Origin: Clostridiales bacterium
Lineage (GTDB): Bacteria; Bacillota; Clostridia; Christensenellales; Borkfalkiaceae
Direction: 5' to 3'
DNA length: 64,000 bases
Assembly (NCBI GenBank): GCA_022508265.1
Contig: JAFLVP010000001.1
Span: 94,363 to 158,362, forward strand
The position numbers and the translations under genes are program-made. Each line of letters starts with the position of its first letter. Position 1 is the first letter of the stretch. Below the pieces are notes generated by a model. That model saw nothing but the letters and a program-made list of their open reading frames with translations. It had not been told where the DNA came from and made no database searches. This document shows positions 14,454 through 22,009 of the stretch, piece by piece.

Positions 14454-17141
14454 ATGGCTTACAAAAAAGTTAAATCTCTATTATTGATAATTCTTTCCTG
14501 CCTTATGGCGGTGTGTATCTTTACGGCGCTACTGCCCATAAAGACCGCAGCGGCGGACAGGTCGGTAACTATTAACGGTTCGAGTATATTCTATACCTCG
14601 GGCGATTATGCTGCCGTCTGGGCACACGAAGAGGAGTACGACGAGGAATTGGAAGCCCCCGAATATTATACTATGTTCGTTCTGTGGGACAGTACCAGCT
14701 CGATAAATTACAGAAAGCACCTCGCGTACAGCTGGATAGAAAACGATGCCGACGAGAGCTGGGATAAAGCTACCGACACTTCTTCCGACGACGAAGAAGG
14801 CGATGGCGAGACCGAAGCAACTCCCGTAATTGCCGAGCTCACTCCCAAGGCGGGCTGGTTCAATATGGAGATAGGCTTTGAGAGCTATAACTTCAAAAAG
14901 TTTATCATAACCTTTGAAAGTCAGCAGTACGTTCAGACCAAGGACGGCAAGACCTCAAACTACGTAATTTTCTATCCCAACGAAGACAATACCGGCGTAA
15001 GAGCGGTCATAAGCGGCAACGTTGAAGACGCTCCCTCGGGCGACGAGGCGGTGCTCGACGGACACATCACTATTGAGTTTACCGAGGCTATTCAGGGCGG
15101 ATACAAGGTTCTTGTCTCGGATAAAGACGGACATACCGCAACCGGCGAATTTGAAAACGTCGGTTACACCTATTCGAGATATTCCTCGTCTACGACGACG
15201 CCCGTAACGCCTCTCTCTTTCAAAGCCGAATTCGAAGAAAAGGACGAGGACGGCGAGTCGGAGGACGGCGAGACCTACGACAACGACAGAGCGCGCATGG
15301 TTTTGTACCGCCTCAACGGACAGAGCTTCAGAATAGGTACCTATAAAAAAGCAGAAGTCTTCGACGAGGACGGTGAGGTCAAAGTTGTAGACTTTGAAAA
15401 GAATTACAGAAAATTCTATGTGTTAAACGGTAGGGAGTACGTAAGATGTAACGACCCCGTACCCAACAAGGATGTAACTTATTACAATTACACCCACGGC
15501 ACAACGGAGGAAGACGGACACCGCAGGGGCGGTACCGTAAACGACAACGCTCCCCCCGTAATCTGCTTCAGCACAGGCATTTCCCACGTGGGAATCGGCA
15601 AAGAGCTTCCCTTCGACTATCAGCTTATCGACGTCTTGGCGTCCTCACCCAGTGCCGACACATATTATTATATGCTTACGGACGCGCAAGTGAACGACCC
15701 CGATTTCAACCCCGACAATTGCGCGAAAAAAAATCTCTTCCGCCTGGTTACGGACAGCGACAACCAGTATATGGAGCCGCACGCAAACCACTACGCTCCC
15801 AACGAAAATGAAGTAGGCGCATACGACGGGGAAAACTTCAAGGTCGTTGCGGCAGTAAAGGTTTATCTCAAGCTCTACGATACGAGAACGGAAAGTATAA
15901 ACCAGACCACCTATGTGCTTTTGGATTGGTTCGTGAACGAAAACAACCTTGTCACGGTAAAAAATCTCGAAGGCAAGGACAACAAATTTATTGCAGTAGC
16001 TAACGACGAAATCGGTGTTTCCTTTGCATATACCAAGAACGGCGAAAGCAACACCGAAGATCAGGATTGGAAGGATATCTTAGCCGCTTATCAGGAACTC
16101 GTTGACGAGGCGGCAAAGGACCTTAAAGCGGGCAGCAAGAACTATTTCTATCTTCCAGCACTTGACAATATCGAGTACGGCGACGGCAAGACGGGAAGTC
16201 TTTTAGCCGACAACGTAACCGCGTACACCGATTTGAGCTTCAACGTTTACTATAACAACGGCTCCAACGGCAACACCACAACTCAAAAGAGCAACGCACT
16301 CTCGATTAACCTTACCAAGGCCGGCAGATATATCTTCACGATATACGCAACCGACAAGAACAGCAATCCCATGTATTATTATAAGAAAGAGGGAGCGGAG
16401 AACGAGAAGAAGACCTTCACCGCTTCGAATATATGGAGTATGCGCGAGAGCAAGAAGAACACCGAATACGAGAACACGAAGGACTTTCTGCCCTGGTTCA
16501 CTTTCAACGTAGAGGCCGCCGAGATTGAAATCGAAGACCCCGGCGAGCGCGAGGCAGCGTTCGTAGGCACCAAATATACGTCTATATCCTTTGACATAAA
16601 CGCCGTTTCATATGAGCGCAAGTACGAGCTGTACCGCTTCGACAACGACATTTATTACAAGGACAACGGCGAGGCATTGACCTACGAGCAGTTTATGAAG
16701 CTCAAGGGCGAGTACCTTGACGAAAACGGAGAGAATTACCATCCCGAGTGGTTTACTGAAATTCCCGCGGCAAACTCGCTTACGGCGGGCTCCGACGAAT
16801 ATGACGAATTCTATAAATACGGTTGGAACAACTCATCTCCCGAGTTCGTACCGCAGGACGCAAACACTTTCTACGTTGTAAAGCTTACGGTAACAAGTAC
16901 AGTGGACAACCTCGAACCCAAGACGGCGTACATGGGAATAAGCGCTTCGGCAAAGATAAGCGCGCTCCAGGGCGAGGACACCTGGCTGCAGGACAATATG
17001 ACCTCAATTATACTGCTTTCAATCGCAGGCGCGTCGCTCATCGGCATAATTCTTCTTCTCGTCATCAAACCCAAGGACAAGGGCGACATAGACGAACAGT
17101 TCGAAGTTGAAAAACCCAATAAAAAAGCAAAAAATAAATAA
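14454..17141 (+). CDS. Large surface protein with signal peptide and C-terminal membrane anchor
   Basis: An 895-residue acidic protein of no family I recognise. The N-terminus MAYKKVKSLLLIILSCLMAV is a signal peptide, ending near TAAADR. The ectodomain is about 815 residues, rich in Asp, Glu, Tyr and Asn, with beta-sandwich-like stretches and no clear internal repeat. Near the C-terminus a membrane helix (SIILLSIAGASLIGIILLLV) is followed by a basic and acidic tail ending KPNKKAKNK. This gives a type I topology with the bulk outside. It lacks LPxTG. The open frame begins further upstream, but its TTG is inside the -35 box, so ATG 14454 with GAGAGCAG before it is chosen. It stands alone between its own promoter and terminator. 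The topology resembles gut clostridial surface proteins; function is unknown. Confidence 0.8.
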   Translation: MAYKKVKSLLLIILSCLMAVCIFTALLPIKTAAADRSVTINGSSIFYTSGDYAAVWAHEEEYDEELEAPEYYTMFVLWDSTSSINYRKHLAYSWIENDADESWDKATDTSSDDEEGDGETEATPVIAELTPKAGWFNMEIGFESYNFKKFIITFESQQYVQTKDGKTSNYVIFYPNEDNTGVRAVISGNVEDAPSGDEAVLDGHITIEFTEAIQGGYKVLVSDKDGHTATGEFENVGYTYSRYSSSTTTPVTPLSFKAEFEEKDEDGESEDGETYDNDRARMVLYRLNGQSFRIGTYKKAEVFDEDGEVKVVDFEKNYRKFYVLNGREYVRCNDPVPNKDVTYYNYTHGTTEEDGHRRGGTVNDNAPPVICFSTGISHVGIGKELPFDYQLIDVLASSPSADTYYYMLTDAQVNDPDFNPDNCAKKNLFRLVTDSDNQYMEPHANHYAPNENEVGAYDGENFKVVAAVKVYLKLYDTRTESINQTTYVLLDWFVNENNLVTVKNLEGKDNKFIAVANDEIGVSFAYTKNGESNTEDQDWKDILAAYQELVDEAAKDLKAGSKNYFYLPALDNIEYGDGKTGSLLADNVTAYTDLSFNVYYNNGSNGNTTTQKSNALSINLTKAGRYIFTIYATDKNSNPMYYYKKEGAENEKKTFTASNIWSMRESKKNTEYENTKDFLPWFTFNVEAAEIEIEDPGEREAAFVGTKYTSISFDINAVSYERKYELYRFDNDIYYKDNGEALTYEQFMKLKGEYLDENGENYHPEWFTEIPAANSLTAGSDEYDEFYKYGWNNSSPEFVPQDANTFYVVKLTVTSTVDNLEPKTAYMGISASAKISALQGEDTWLQDNMTSIILLSIAGASLIGIILLLVIKPKDKGDIDEQFEVEKPNKKAKNK

Positions 17142-17145
17142 TGTA

Positions 17146-17176
17146 AAAGGCGGGGTAAGTCCCCGCCTTTATTTAT
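17146..17176 (+). terminator. Intrinsic terminator after the surface protein gene
   Basis: AAAGGCGGGG (17146-17155) pairs with CCCCGCCTTT (17161-17170) around TAAGT, followed by ATTTAT. Confidence 0.8.
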
Positions 17177-17177
17177 G

Positions 17178-17212
17178 ATACCGCCCCCGCGTACCCGCGG
17201 GGGCGGTATTTA
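17178..17212. terminator. Second tandem hairpin
   Basis: ATACCGCCCCCGCG (17178-17191) pairs with its perfect complement at 17196-17209 around TACC, followed by TTAATTT. It is probably a back-up terminator insulating the metal-resistance operon. Confidence 0.6.
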
Positions 17213-17267
17213 ATTTAAATTTAAAAATGCGCCTTTAAAGAAAGTTTTTAAAAAATTATAAAAAGCG

Positions 17268-17296
17268 TTGACAAATCATATAATATATATTATTAT
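17268..17296 (+). promoter_or_regulatory. Promoter of the ArsR-ATPase operon
   Basis: TTGACA (17268-17273), a 17-nt spacer and TATTAT (17291-17296). The predicted start near 17303 falls at the edge of the operator, which suits steric repression. Confidence 0.8.
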
Positions 17297-17305
17297 GTTA
17301 TTATC

Positions 17306-17325
17306 ATATGAATAATAGTTCATAT
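17306..17325. promoter_or_regulatory. ArsR/SmtB-type operator
   Basis: ATATGAA (17306-17312) and TTCATAT (17319-17325) form a perfect inverted repeat with a 6-nt centre. This is close to the imperfect 12-2-12 operators with TGAA/TTCA cores known for SmtB/CzrA/CadC repressors. It lies just after the -10 box of the operon. Confidence 0.75.
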
Positions 17326-17342
17326 ATAAGGAAAGTACAGAA

Positions 17343-17690
17343 ATGGATATCAATCAGGAAGATTTACACGAGGCGCGTGTTAAGACGGTGGTTTCATCGA
17401 TGCCGTCGGATGGCGCAATTTCGGAAATGGGCGCAAGATTTAAAGTTATAAGCGAGCCCTCCCGCCTTAAAATACTGCTCGCACTTTCCGCGGGTGAATT
17501 GTGCGTAGAACACATTACCGAGGCGGTTGGAGGCAATCAGAGCGCCGTTTCGCACCAGCTTCGCACTCTTAAAGACAACCGCATAGTAAAGTGCCGCAGA
17601 GAGGGCAAAAAGGTGTTGTATTCAATCTCCGACGGGCATATTCTGACCATGATTGAAATGGCAAAGGAGCACTTGGACTGCAATGATTAA
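17343..17690 (+). CDS. ArsR/SmtB-family metal-sensing repressor
   Basis: A 115-residue winged-helix repressor. The recognition helix is NQSAVSHQLRTLKDNRIV (residues 65-82) followed by the wing CRREGKKVLYSI. The C-terminal helix carries Asp97, His99, His110 and Cys113 with the exact spacing of the alpha-5 zinc site of SmtB/CzrA; Cys takes the place of Glu or His in the fourth position. The CadC-type ELCVCD motif reads ELCVEH (Cys54 kept, second Cys lost), so an alpha-3N cadmium site is unlikely. It should repress its own operon through the operator at 17306-17325 and release it when zinc or a related metal binds. The ribosome-binding site is AAGGAAAG before ATG 17343. Its end overlaps the ATPase start by 8 nt. 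Confidence 0.92.
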   Translation: MDINQEDLHEARVKTVVSSMPSDGAISEMGARFKVISEPSRLKILLALSAGELCVEHITEAVGGNQSAVSHQLRTLKDNRIVKCRREGKKVLYSISDGHILTMIEMAKEHLDCND

Positions 17691-20028
17691 GGTAATAAAG
17701 ATTACGGGCTTGGACTGCGCCAATTGCGCGCGTGAGCTTGAAGAAGAGATTGAAAAGATAGAGGGCGTAGAAAGCGTAACGGTCGATTTTATGGCGCAGA
17801 AAGTCATAGTTGACTGCGACGGACAGACGCTTGAAAAGGTTATATACTGCTGTAACCACTTTGAAGAGGTTAAGGTAATACCCGAAGAACAGAAAGTTTG
17901 CGGCGAAAAGCAGGAGCGGGGCAGGACGACGCTCAAAATTTCGGGGCTGTGTTGCGCCAACTGCGCCCGCGAGCTCGAAGAAGAGCTCAACAAGATAGAT
18001 GGCGTTGAGGGGACGGTTGACTTTGTCAATTTAAAGGTAATACTGTCCGCAAACAGCGCGGAGGGCTACGAAAAAGCCGTATATACGATAACCCACTTCG
18101 AGGACGTGAAGATAGTCGATGAAAACGCGCCCGCCAAAAAGCAAGGGGTTATAAAAAGTCATTTAAGGGATATTATCTTTATTGCGGTTGCAACCTGCCT
18201 TTTCGTACCCGCGTTCGTACTCGATTTGTTGGAGATACCCAAAGAGATTTTTGCCCTTCGGATTATGAACTACGCGTTCTACGGCGTATCCTACCTTCTG
18301 GTTGGCTGGAAGGTGCTCTTAAACACGGCAAAAAACATAGTTAAGGGCAAGATATTCGACGAAAACTTTTTAATGACGATTGCCTCGGTCGGTGCCATTC
18401 TCTTGGGTATTTTTGCGGGCGACGGCTTTGCAGAGGGCGTTGCCGTAATGCTTTTATACTCGCTCGGCGAGCTCTTGCAGGGCATAGCGGTGGGGTCGTC
18501 GAGAAATTCCATAGCCAAATTAATGGATTTGAAGAGCCAGACGGCGACCCTTATAATCGACGGAGAACAGAAGGTCGTTGCGCCCGAGGAGCTCAAGGTA
18601 GGCGACAGAATTTTAATTAAGGCGGGCGAAAAGGTTCCCGCCGACTGCAAAATCGTAAAGGGCGATACCTCGCTCGATTTAAAGAGCTTAAACGGCGAGT
18701 CCGCCCCCCGCGACGTCAAAGCGGGCGACGAAATACTTTCCGGCAGTATAAACCTTTCCAAAGTAATAGAGGCTGAGGTTGTAAGGGAATACAAGAACTC
18801 GGCGGTCGCTAAAATTCTGGAGCTTGTGGAAAATTCCACGGCTAAAAAGTCTAAACCCGAAAAATTCATAACCAAATTCGCAAAATACTACACTCCCGCG
18901 GTGTGTCTGGCGGCTGTTCTCGTCGCCGCGCTCGTTCCTACGGTTATTTGTGCTGTTTTAAACAGCTTTACTTGGGATACCTACGGCGATTGGATTTACA
19001 AGGCTTTGAACTTCCTCGTAATTTCCTGCCCGTGCGCGCTCGTAATTTCCGTGCCCCTGTCATATTTCTGCGGCATAGGCCGGTGCGCCAAGTTCGGTAT
19101 TTTGGTAAAGGGTTCGACCTGTCTCGATTCTCTCGCACAAAGCACCGTTGCGGCGTTCGATAAGACGGGAACGCTGACGGAGGGCACTTTCGGTATAGTG
19201 AAATATTCAAGCGAAAGAGCTTTAAAACTTGCAACAGGTGCCGAAAAGTTCTCTTCCCACCCAATAGCGGCAGCGTTTACGGGTATAGAGAGCGATTGTA
19301 AAATAGAGGACGCGCAGGAGATTGCGGGCAGGGGCGTTAAATGTATTTGCGATGGCAAAGCTCTTCTCTGCGGAAATGCCGCACTGTTGCAGGAAAACGG
19401 CGTTGAGTTCGAAAAGGTTGAAAGCCTCTCTACGGTTGTCTACGTTGCGTTGGACGGCAAGGAGGTGGGCTTTATAGAGATTGACGACGTAGTAAAGAGC
19501 GGCGCAAAAGAGGTCGTTGCAGAGCTCAAAAAGCAGGGTATAGAGAGCGCCGTTATGCTTACGGGCGACCTCAAGGCAAGGGCGCAAAAAATTGCCGAGG
19601 AAGTGGGACTTGACGGGTTTGAAGCCGAGCTTCTTCCCGACCAAAAGCTTGAAAAGGCTACACTTTTAAAAAGCGAAGATGGGCGCAAGCTGATGTACGT
19701 CGGCGACGGAATAAACGATGCGCCCGTAATGACCGCGGCGGACTGTGCCGTCTCAATGGGTAAGGTGGGCAGCGACGCCGCAATCGAGGCAAGCGATATA
19801 GTGCTCGTTTCTGATAATCTTTCGCTCCTTCCCAAAGGCAAAAAAATCGCAAAGGGAACGCGCCGCATCGTCGTTGAAAATATTGCGGGCTCGCTCGCCG
19901 TAAAGGCGGCTATAATGGCTTTAAGCATTGCCATAACGCCCTTCCCGCTGATAATTTCTATTGTCGCCGACGTCGGAGTTATGCTCGTCGCCGTACTCAA
20001 CGCAATGCGCACAAGCCTTATAAAATAA
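17683..20028 (+). CDS. zntA: Zn2+/Cd2+/Pb2+-exporting P1B-type ATPase
   Basis: A 781-residue heavy-metal P-type ATPase. Two N-terminal HMA domains carry GLDCANCA (residues 9-16) and GLCCANCA (88-95). Membrane helices begin near residue 165. The ion-site motif SCPCAL is at 448-453, the phosphorylated Asp493 in DKTGTLTEG, the P1B His-Pro at 526-527, and GDGINDAP near 675. The last helix has IVADVG with Asp763, which marks the Zn/Cd/Pb (P1B-2) group rather than the copper group. In the actuator loop TGES reads NGES (337-340), with the catalytic Glu retained. ATG 17683 lies inside the end of the repressor gene, with AAAGGAG at 17663-17669. The operon layout makes it the metal-induced efflux pump of the repressor. 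Confidence 0.93.
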   Translation: MIKVIKITGLDCANCARELEEEIEKIEGVESVTVDFMAQKVIVDCDGQTLEKVIYCCNHFEEVKVIPEEQKVCGEKQERGRTTLKISGLCCANCARELEEELNKIDGVEGTVDFVNLKVILSANSAEGYEKAVYTITHFEDVKIVDENAPAKKQGVIKSHLRDIIFIAVATCLFVPAFVLDLLEIPKEIFALRIMNYAFYGVSYLLVGWKVLLNTAKNIVKGKIFDENFLMTIASVGAILLGIFAGDGFAEGVAVMLLYSLGELLQGIAVGSSRNSIAKLMDLKSQTATLIIDGEQKVVAPEELKVGDRILIKAGEKVPADCKIVKGDTSLDLKSLNGESAPRDVKAGDEILSGSINLSKVIEAEVVREYKNSAVAKILELVENSTAKKSKPEKFITKFAKYYTPAVCLAAVLVAALVPTVICAVLNSFTWDTYGDWIYKALNFLVISCPCALVISVPLSYFCGIGRCAKFGILVKGSTCLDSLAQSTVAAFDKTGTLTEGTFGIVKYSSERALKLATGAEKFSSHPIAAAFTGIESDCKIEDAQEIAGRGVKCICDGKALLCGNAALLQENGVEFEKVESLSTVVYVALDGKEVGFIEIDDVVKSGAKEVVAELKKQGIESAVMLTGDLKARAQKIAEEVGLDGFEAELLPDQKLEKATLLKSEDGRKLMYVGDGINDAPVMTAADCAVSMGKVGSDAAIEASDIVLVSDNLSLLPKGKKIAKGTRRIVVENIAGSLAVKAAIMALSIAITPFPLIISIVADVGVMLVAVLNAMRTSLIK

Positions 20029-20039
20029 AATTAAATTTT

Positions 20040-20069
20040 AACGCCGTTGCTTGTAAAGGCAACGGCGTT
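20040..20069 (+). terminator. Hairpin after the ATPase gene, no T tract
   Basis: AACGCCGTTGC (20040-20050) pairs with GCAACGGCGTT (20059-20069). The 8-nt loop contains the -35 box of the next promoter. The following bases are ATGTTAT, so termination would be weak. Confidence 0.5.
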
Positions 20070-20079
20070 ATGTTATACT
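20051..20079 (+). promoter_or_regulatory. Promoter of the adenine deaminase gene
   Basis: TTGTAA (20051-20056), a 17-nt spacer and TATACT (20074-20079) with an extended TG one base before it. The predicted start near 20086 would leave a leader of only about 14 nt, opening with the ribosome-binding site GGAGG at 20086-20090. Confidence 0.6.
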
Positions 20080-20099
20080 TGATGTGCGGAGGTGCTTGT

Positions 20100-21812
20100 A
20101 TGCTCAAACAATACATTAAGGCGGCAAAGCGAGAAGTCAAGGCCGACCTTGTATTAAAAAACGCGACCTATCTCGACGTTTTCTGCGGAAAATTGAGAAA
20201 AGGCGATATCGCAATCGTCGGGGAAAAAATCGTCGGCACGGGCGAATACGCGGGCGTAGAGGAGATTGACTGCTCGTCCTTAACCGTTTTACCCGGCTAT
20301 ATCGACGGACACGTTCATATAGAGAGCTCGCAGCTCTCTCCCGAGGGATTTGCGTCCCTGATAGTTCCCCGCGGCACCACGACTATAATTGCCGACCCGC
20401 ACGAAATAACCAACGTGTGCGGAATTGCGGGCTGTGCATATATTGCAAAATCCTCCAAAAACGTTCCTTTGGACGTCAAAATTCAGTTGCCGTCCTGCGT
20501 TCCCGCGACCCCGTTCGAAACGAGCGGCGCAATACTCGCGGGCAAGGATATAGAGGAAAATATCGGCAAAGACTATATATTCGGCTTGGGCGAATTTATG
20601 AATTATCCCGGCGTGGTAAACTGTGACAGTGACGTTTTGAAAAAGCTTGAAGCGGCGCACTCGTCAGGCAAGATTATCGACGGACACGCCCCCTCTTTGA
20701 GCGGTTACGAGCTCAACGCCTATCTATGCGGCGGAATTTCCACAGACCACGAGTGCGTTACGGGCGAGGAAATCGAAGAGAAAATTTCCAAGGGAATGTA
20801 TGTGCATATCCGCCACGGTTCATCTACCCGAAATCTTGAAAATGCCAAATTTATGACGGATGAAAACTACCGTCGTTTTATACTCTGCACGGACGACAGA
20901 CACGCCGCCGATTTAAAGCAAAAGGGGCACATAGACGACGCCCTTAAAAATCTCGTAAAAATGGGCGTAGACCCCATTCGGGCGGTAATATGTGCCACTT
21001 TAAACGCTGCCGAGTGCTATAATTTAAAATTCCGCGGCGGTATTGCACCCTTTTGGCTTGCCGACCTCGTAGCCGTTTCGGATATGAAAAATTTCGAGGC
21101 AAAATACGTTTTCAAGAGCGGAAAACTCGTCGCAAAGGACGGCAAACCCCTCTTTGACACCACGACAAGACACCTGCCTGAGAGCGTTTTAAATACAGTA
21201 AAGCTCAAAGAGATTGGGGCGAAAGATTTCACTCTGACTTTAAAGGGCAATAGAGCAAAGGCAATTACGATAGAACCCGGCGGCATAGTCACGGGCTGTG
21301 AAATTGTAGAGGTGGAAAGTAGGGACGGCGACGTTGTTTTAAAGGGCACCGACCTTTTGAAGCTCGCCGTGGTCGAAAGACATAAAATGACGGGCAATAT
21401 AGGCAAAGCGCTTCTTAAGGGCTACGGCTTTAAGGGCGGAGCGCTCGGCATCACTATTGCGCACGACTCGCACAATATAATTCTTCTCGGCGACGATAAC
21501 GCAAGCTTGGCAAAGGCGGCAAACACCTTGAAAGAAATCGGCGGGGGTATGGTAGTAGTCAATTCAAAGAGCGGGGAAACTCACTCGCTCACCCTCGATA
21601 TAGGCGGGCTCATGTCCTCGCGCGATGCCGAAAGCTTACAGCGCGACAGCCGCACCTTAATAGATTTGGCGCACAAAATGGGCGTAAAGCGTGACTATGA
21701 GGCGTTTATGTCCCTTGCCTTTCTCTCGCTTGCGGTTATCCCCAAATTAAAGCTCTTGGACACGGGACTTTTCGACGTGGAAAAGTTCGGATTTACCGAT
21801 ATTGACGCATAA
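20100..21812 (+). CDS. ade: Adenine deaminase
   Basis: A 570-residue amidohydrolase that converts adenine to hypoxanthine and ammonia in purine salvage. The metal-binding motif PGYIDGHVHIESS is near residues 64-76, followed by GTTTIIADPHEITNVCG, then IDGHAPSLSG, and DDRH with its metal Asp further on. The C-terminal half (GNIGKALLKGYGFKGGALG, GGMVVV) matches the bacterial Ade family, whose usual length is about 570-600. ATG 20100 with GGAGG at 20086-20090 is chosen; the ten upstream codons in frame lie across the promoter. It is monocistronic, with its own promoter and terminator. No purine riboswitch is visible in the very short leader. Confidence 0.94.
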   Translation: MLKQYIKAAKREVKADLVLKNATYLDVFCGKLRKGDIAIVGEKIVGTGEYAGVEEIDCSSLTVLPGYIDGHVHIESSQLSPEGFASLIVPRGTTTIIADPHEITNVCGIAGCAYIAKSSKNVPLDVKIQLPSCVPATPFETSGAILAGKDIEENIGKDYIFGLGEFMNYPGVVNCDSDVLKKLEAAHSSGKIIDGHAPSLSGYELNAYLCGGISTDHECVTGEEIEEKISKGMYVHIRHGSSTRNLENAKFMTDENYRRFILCTDDRHAADLKQKGHIDDALKNLVKMGVDPIRAVICATLNAAECYNLKFRGGIAPFWLADLVAVSDMKNFEAKYVFKSGKLVAKDGKPLFDTTTRHLPESVLNTVKLKEIGAKDFTLTLKGNRAKAITIEPGGIVTGCEIVEVESRDGDVVLKGTDLLKLAVVERHKMTGNIGKALLKGYGFKGGALGITIAHDSHNIILLGDDNASLAKAANTLKEIGGGMVVVNSKSGETHSLTLDIGGLMSSRDAESLQRDSRTLIDLAHKMGVKRDYEAFMSLAFLSLAVIPKLKLLDTGLFDVEKFGFTDIDA

Positions 21813-21852
21813 CAATCCGGTTAATAAAACGACATAATTCGCGATTATATGG

Positions 21853-21896
21853 TTACGGCGGACGGTCAGTCCGCCGTAATTTCGTCTATTTTTCAA
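21853..21896 (+). terminator. Intrinsic terminator after adenine deaminase
   Basis: TTACGGCGGAC (21853-21863) pairs perfectly with GTCCGCCGTAA (21869-21879) around GGTCA. It is followed by TTTCGTCTATTTTT. Confidence 0.8.
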
Positions 21897-21931
21897 AAAA
21901 TACACAATTTTCTGCAAAAAAGAATTTTACA

Positions 21932-21960
21932 TTGTTGCTTATTTATAGTACAATTATAAA
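21932..21960 (+). promoter_or_regulatory. Candidate secA promoter
   Basis: TTGTTG (21932-21937), a 17-nt spacer and TATAAA (21955-21960). It would give a leader of about 43 nt. Confidence 0.5.
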
Positions 21961-22009
21961 AGCCGTAATATCGGTAAAAATACGACCAAGCGGCAAAACA
22001 GGAGATTTT

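Noticed and set aside
20070-20100. Upstream ATG for adenine deaminase
   Set aside because: It lies across the -10 box, while the ATG at 20100 has a good GGAGG site.
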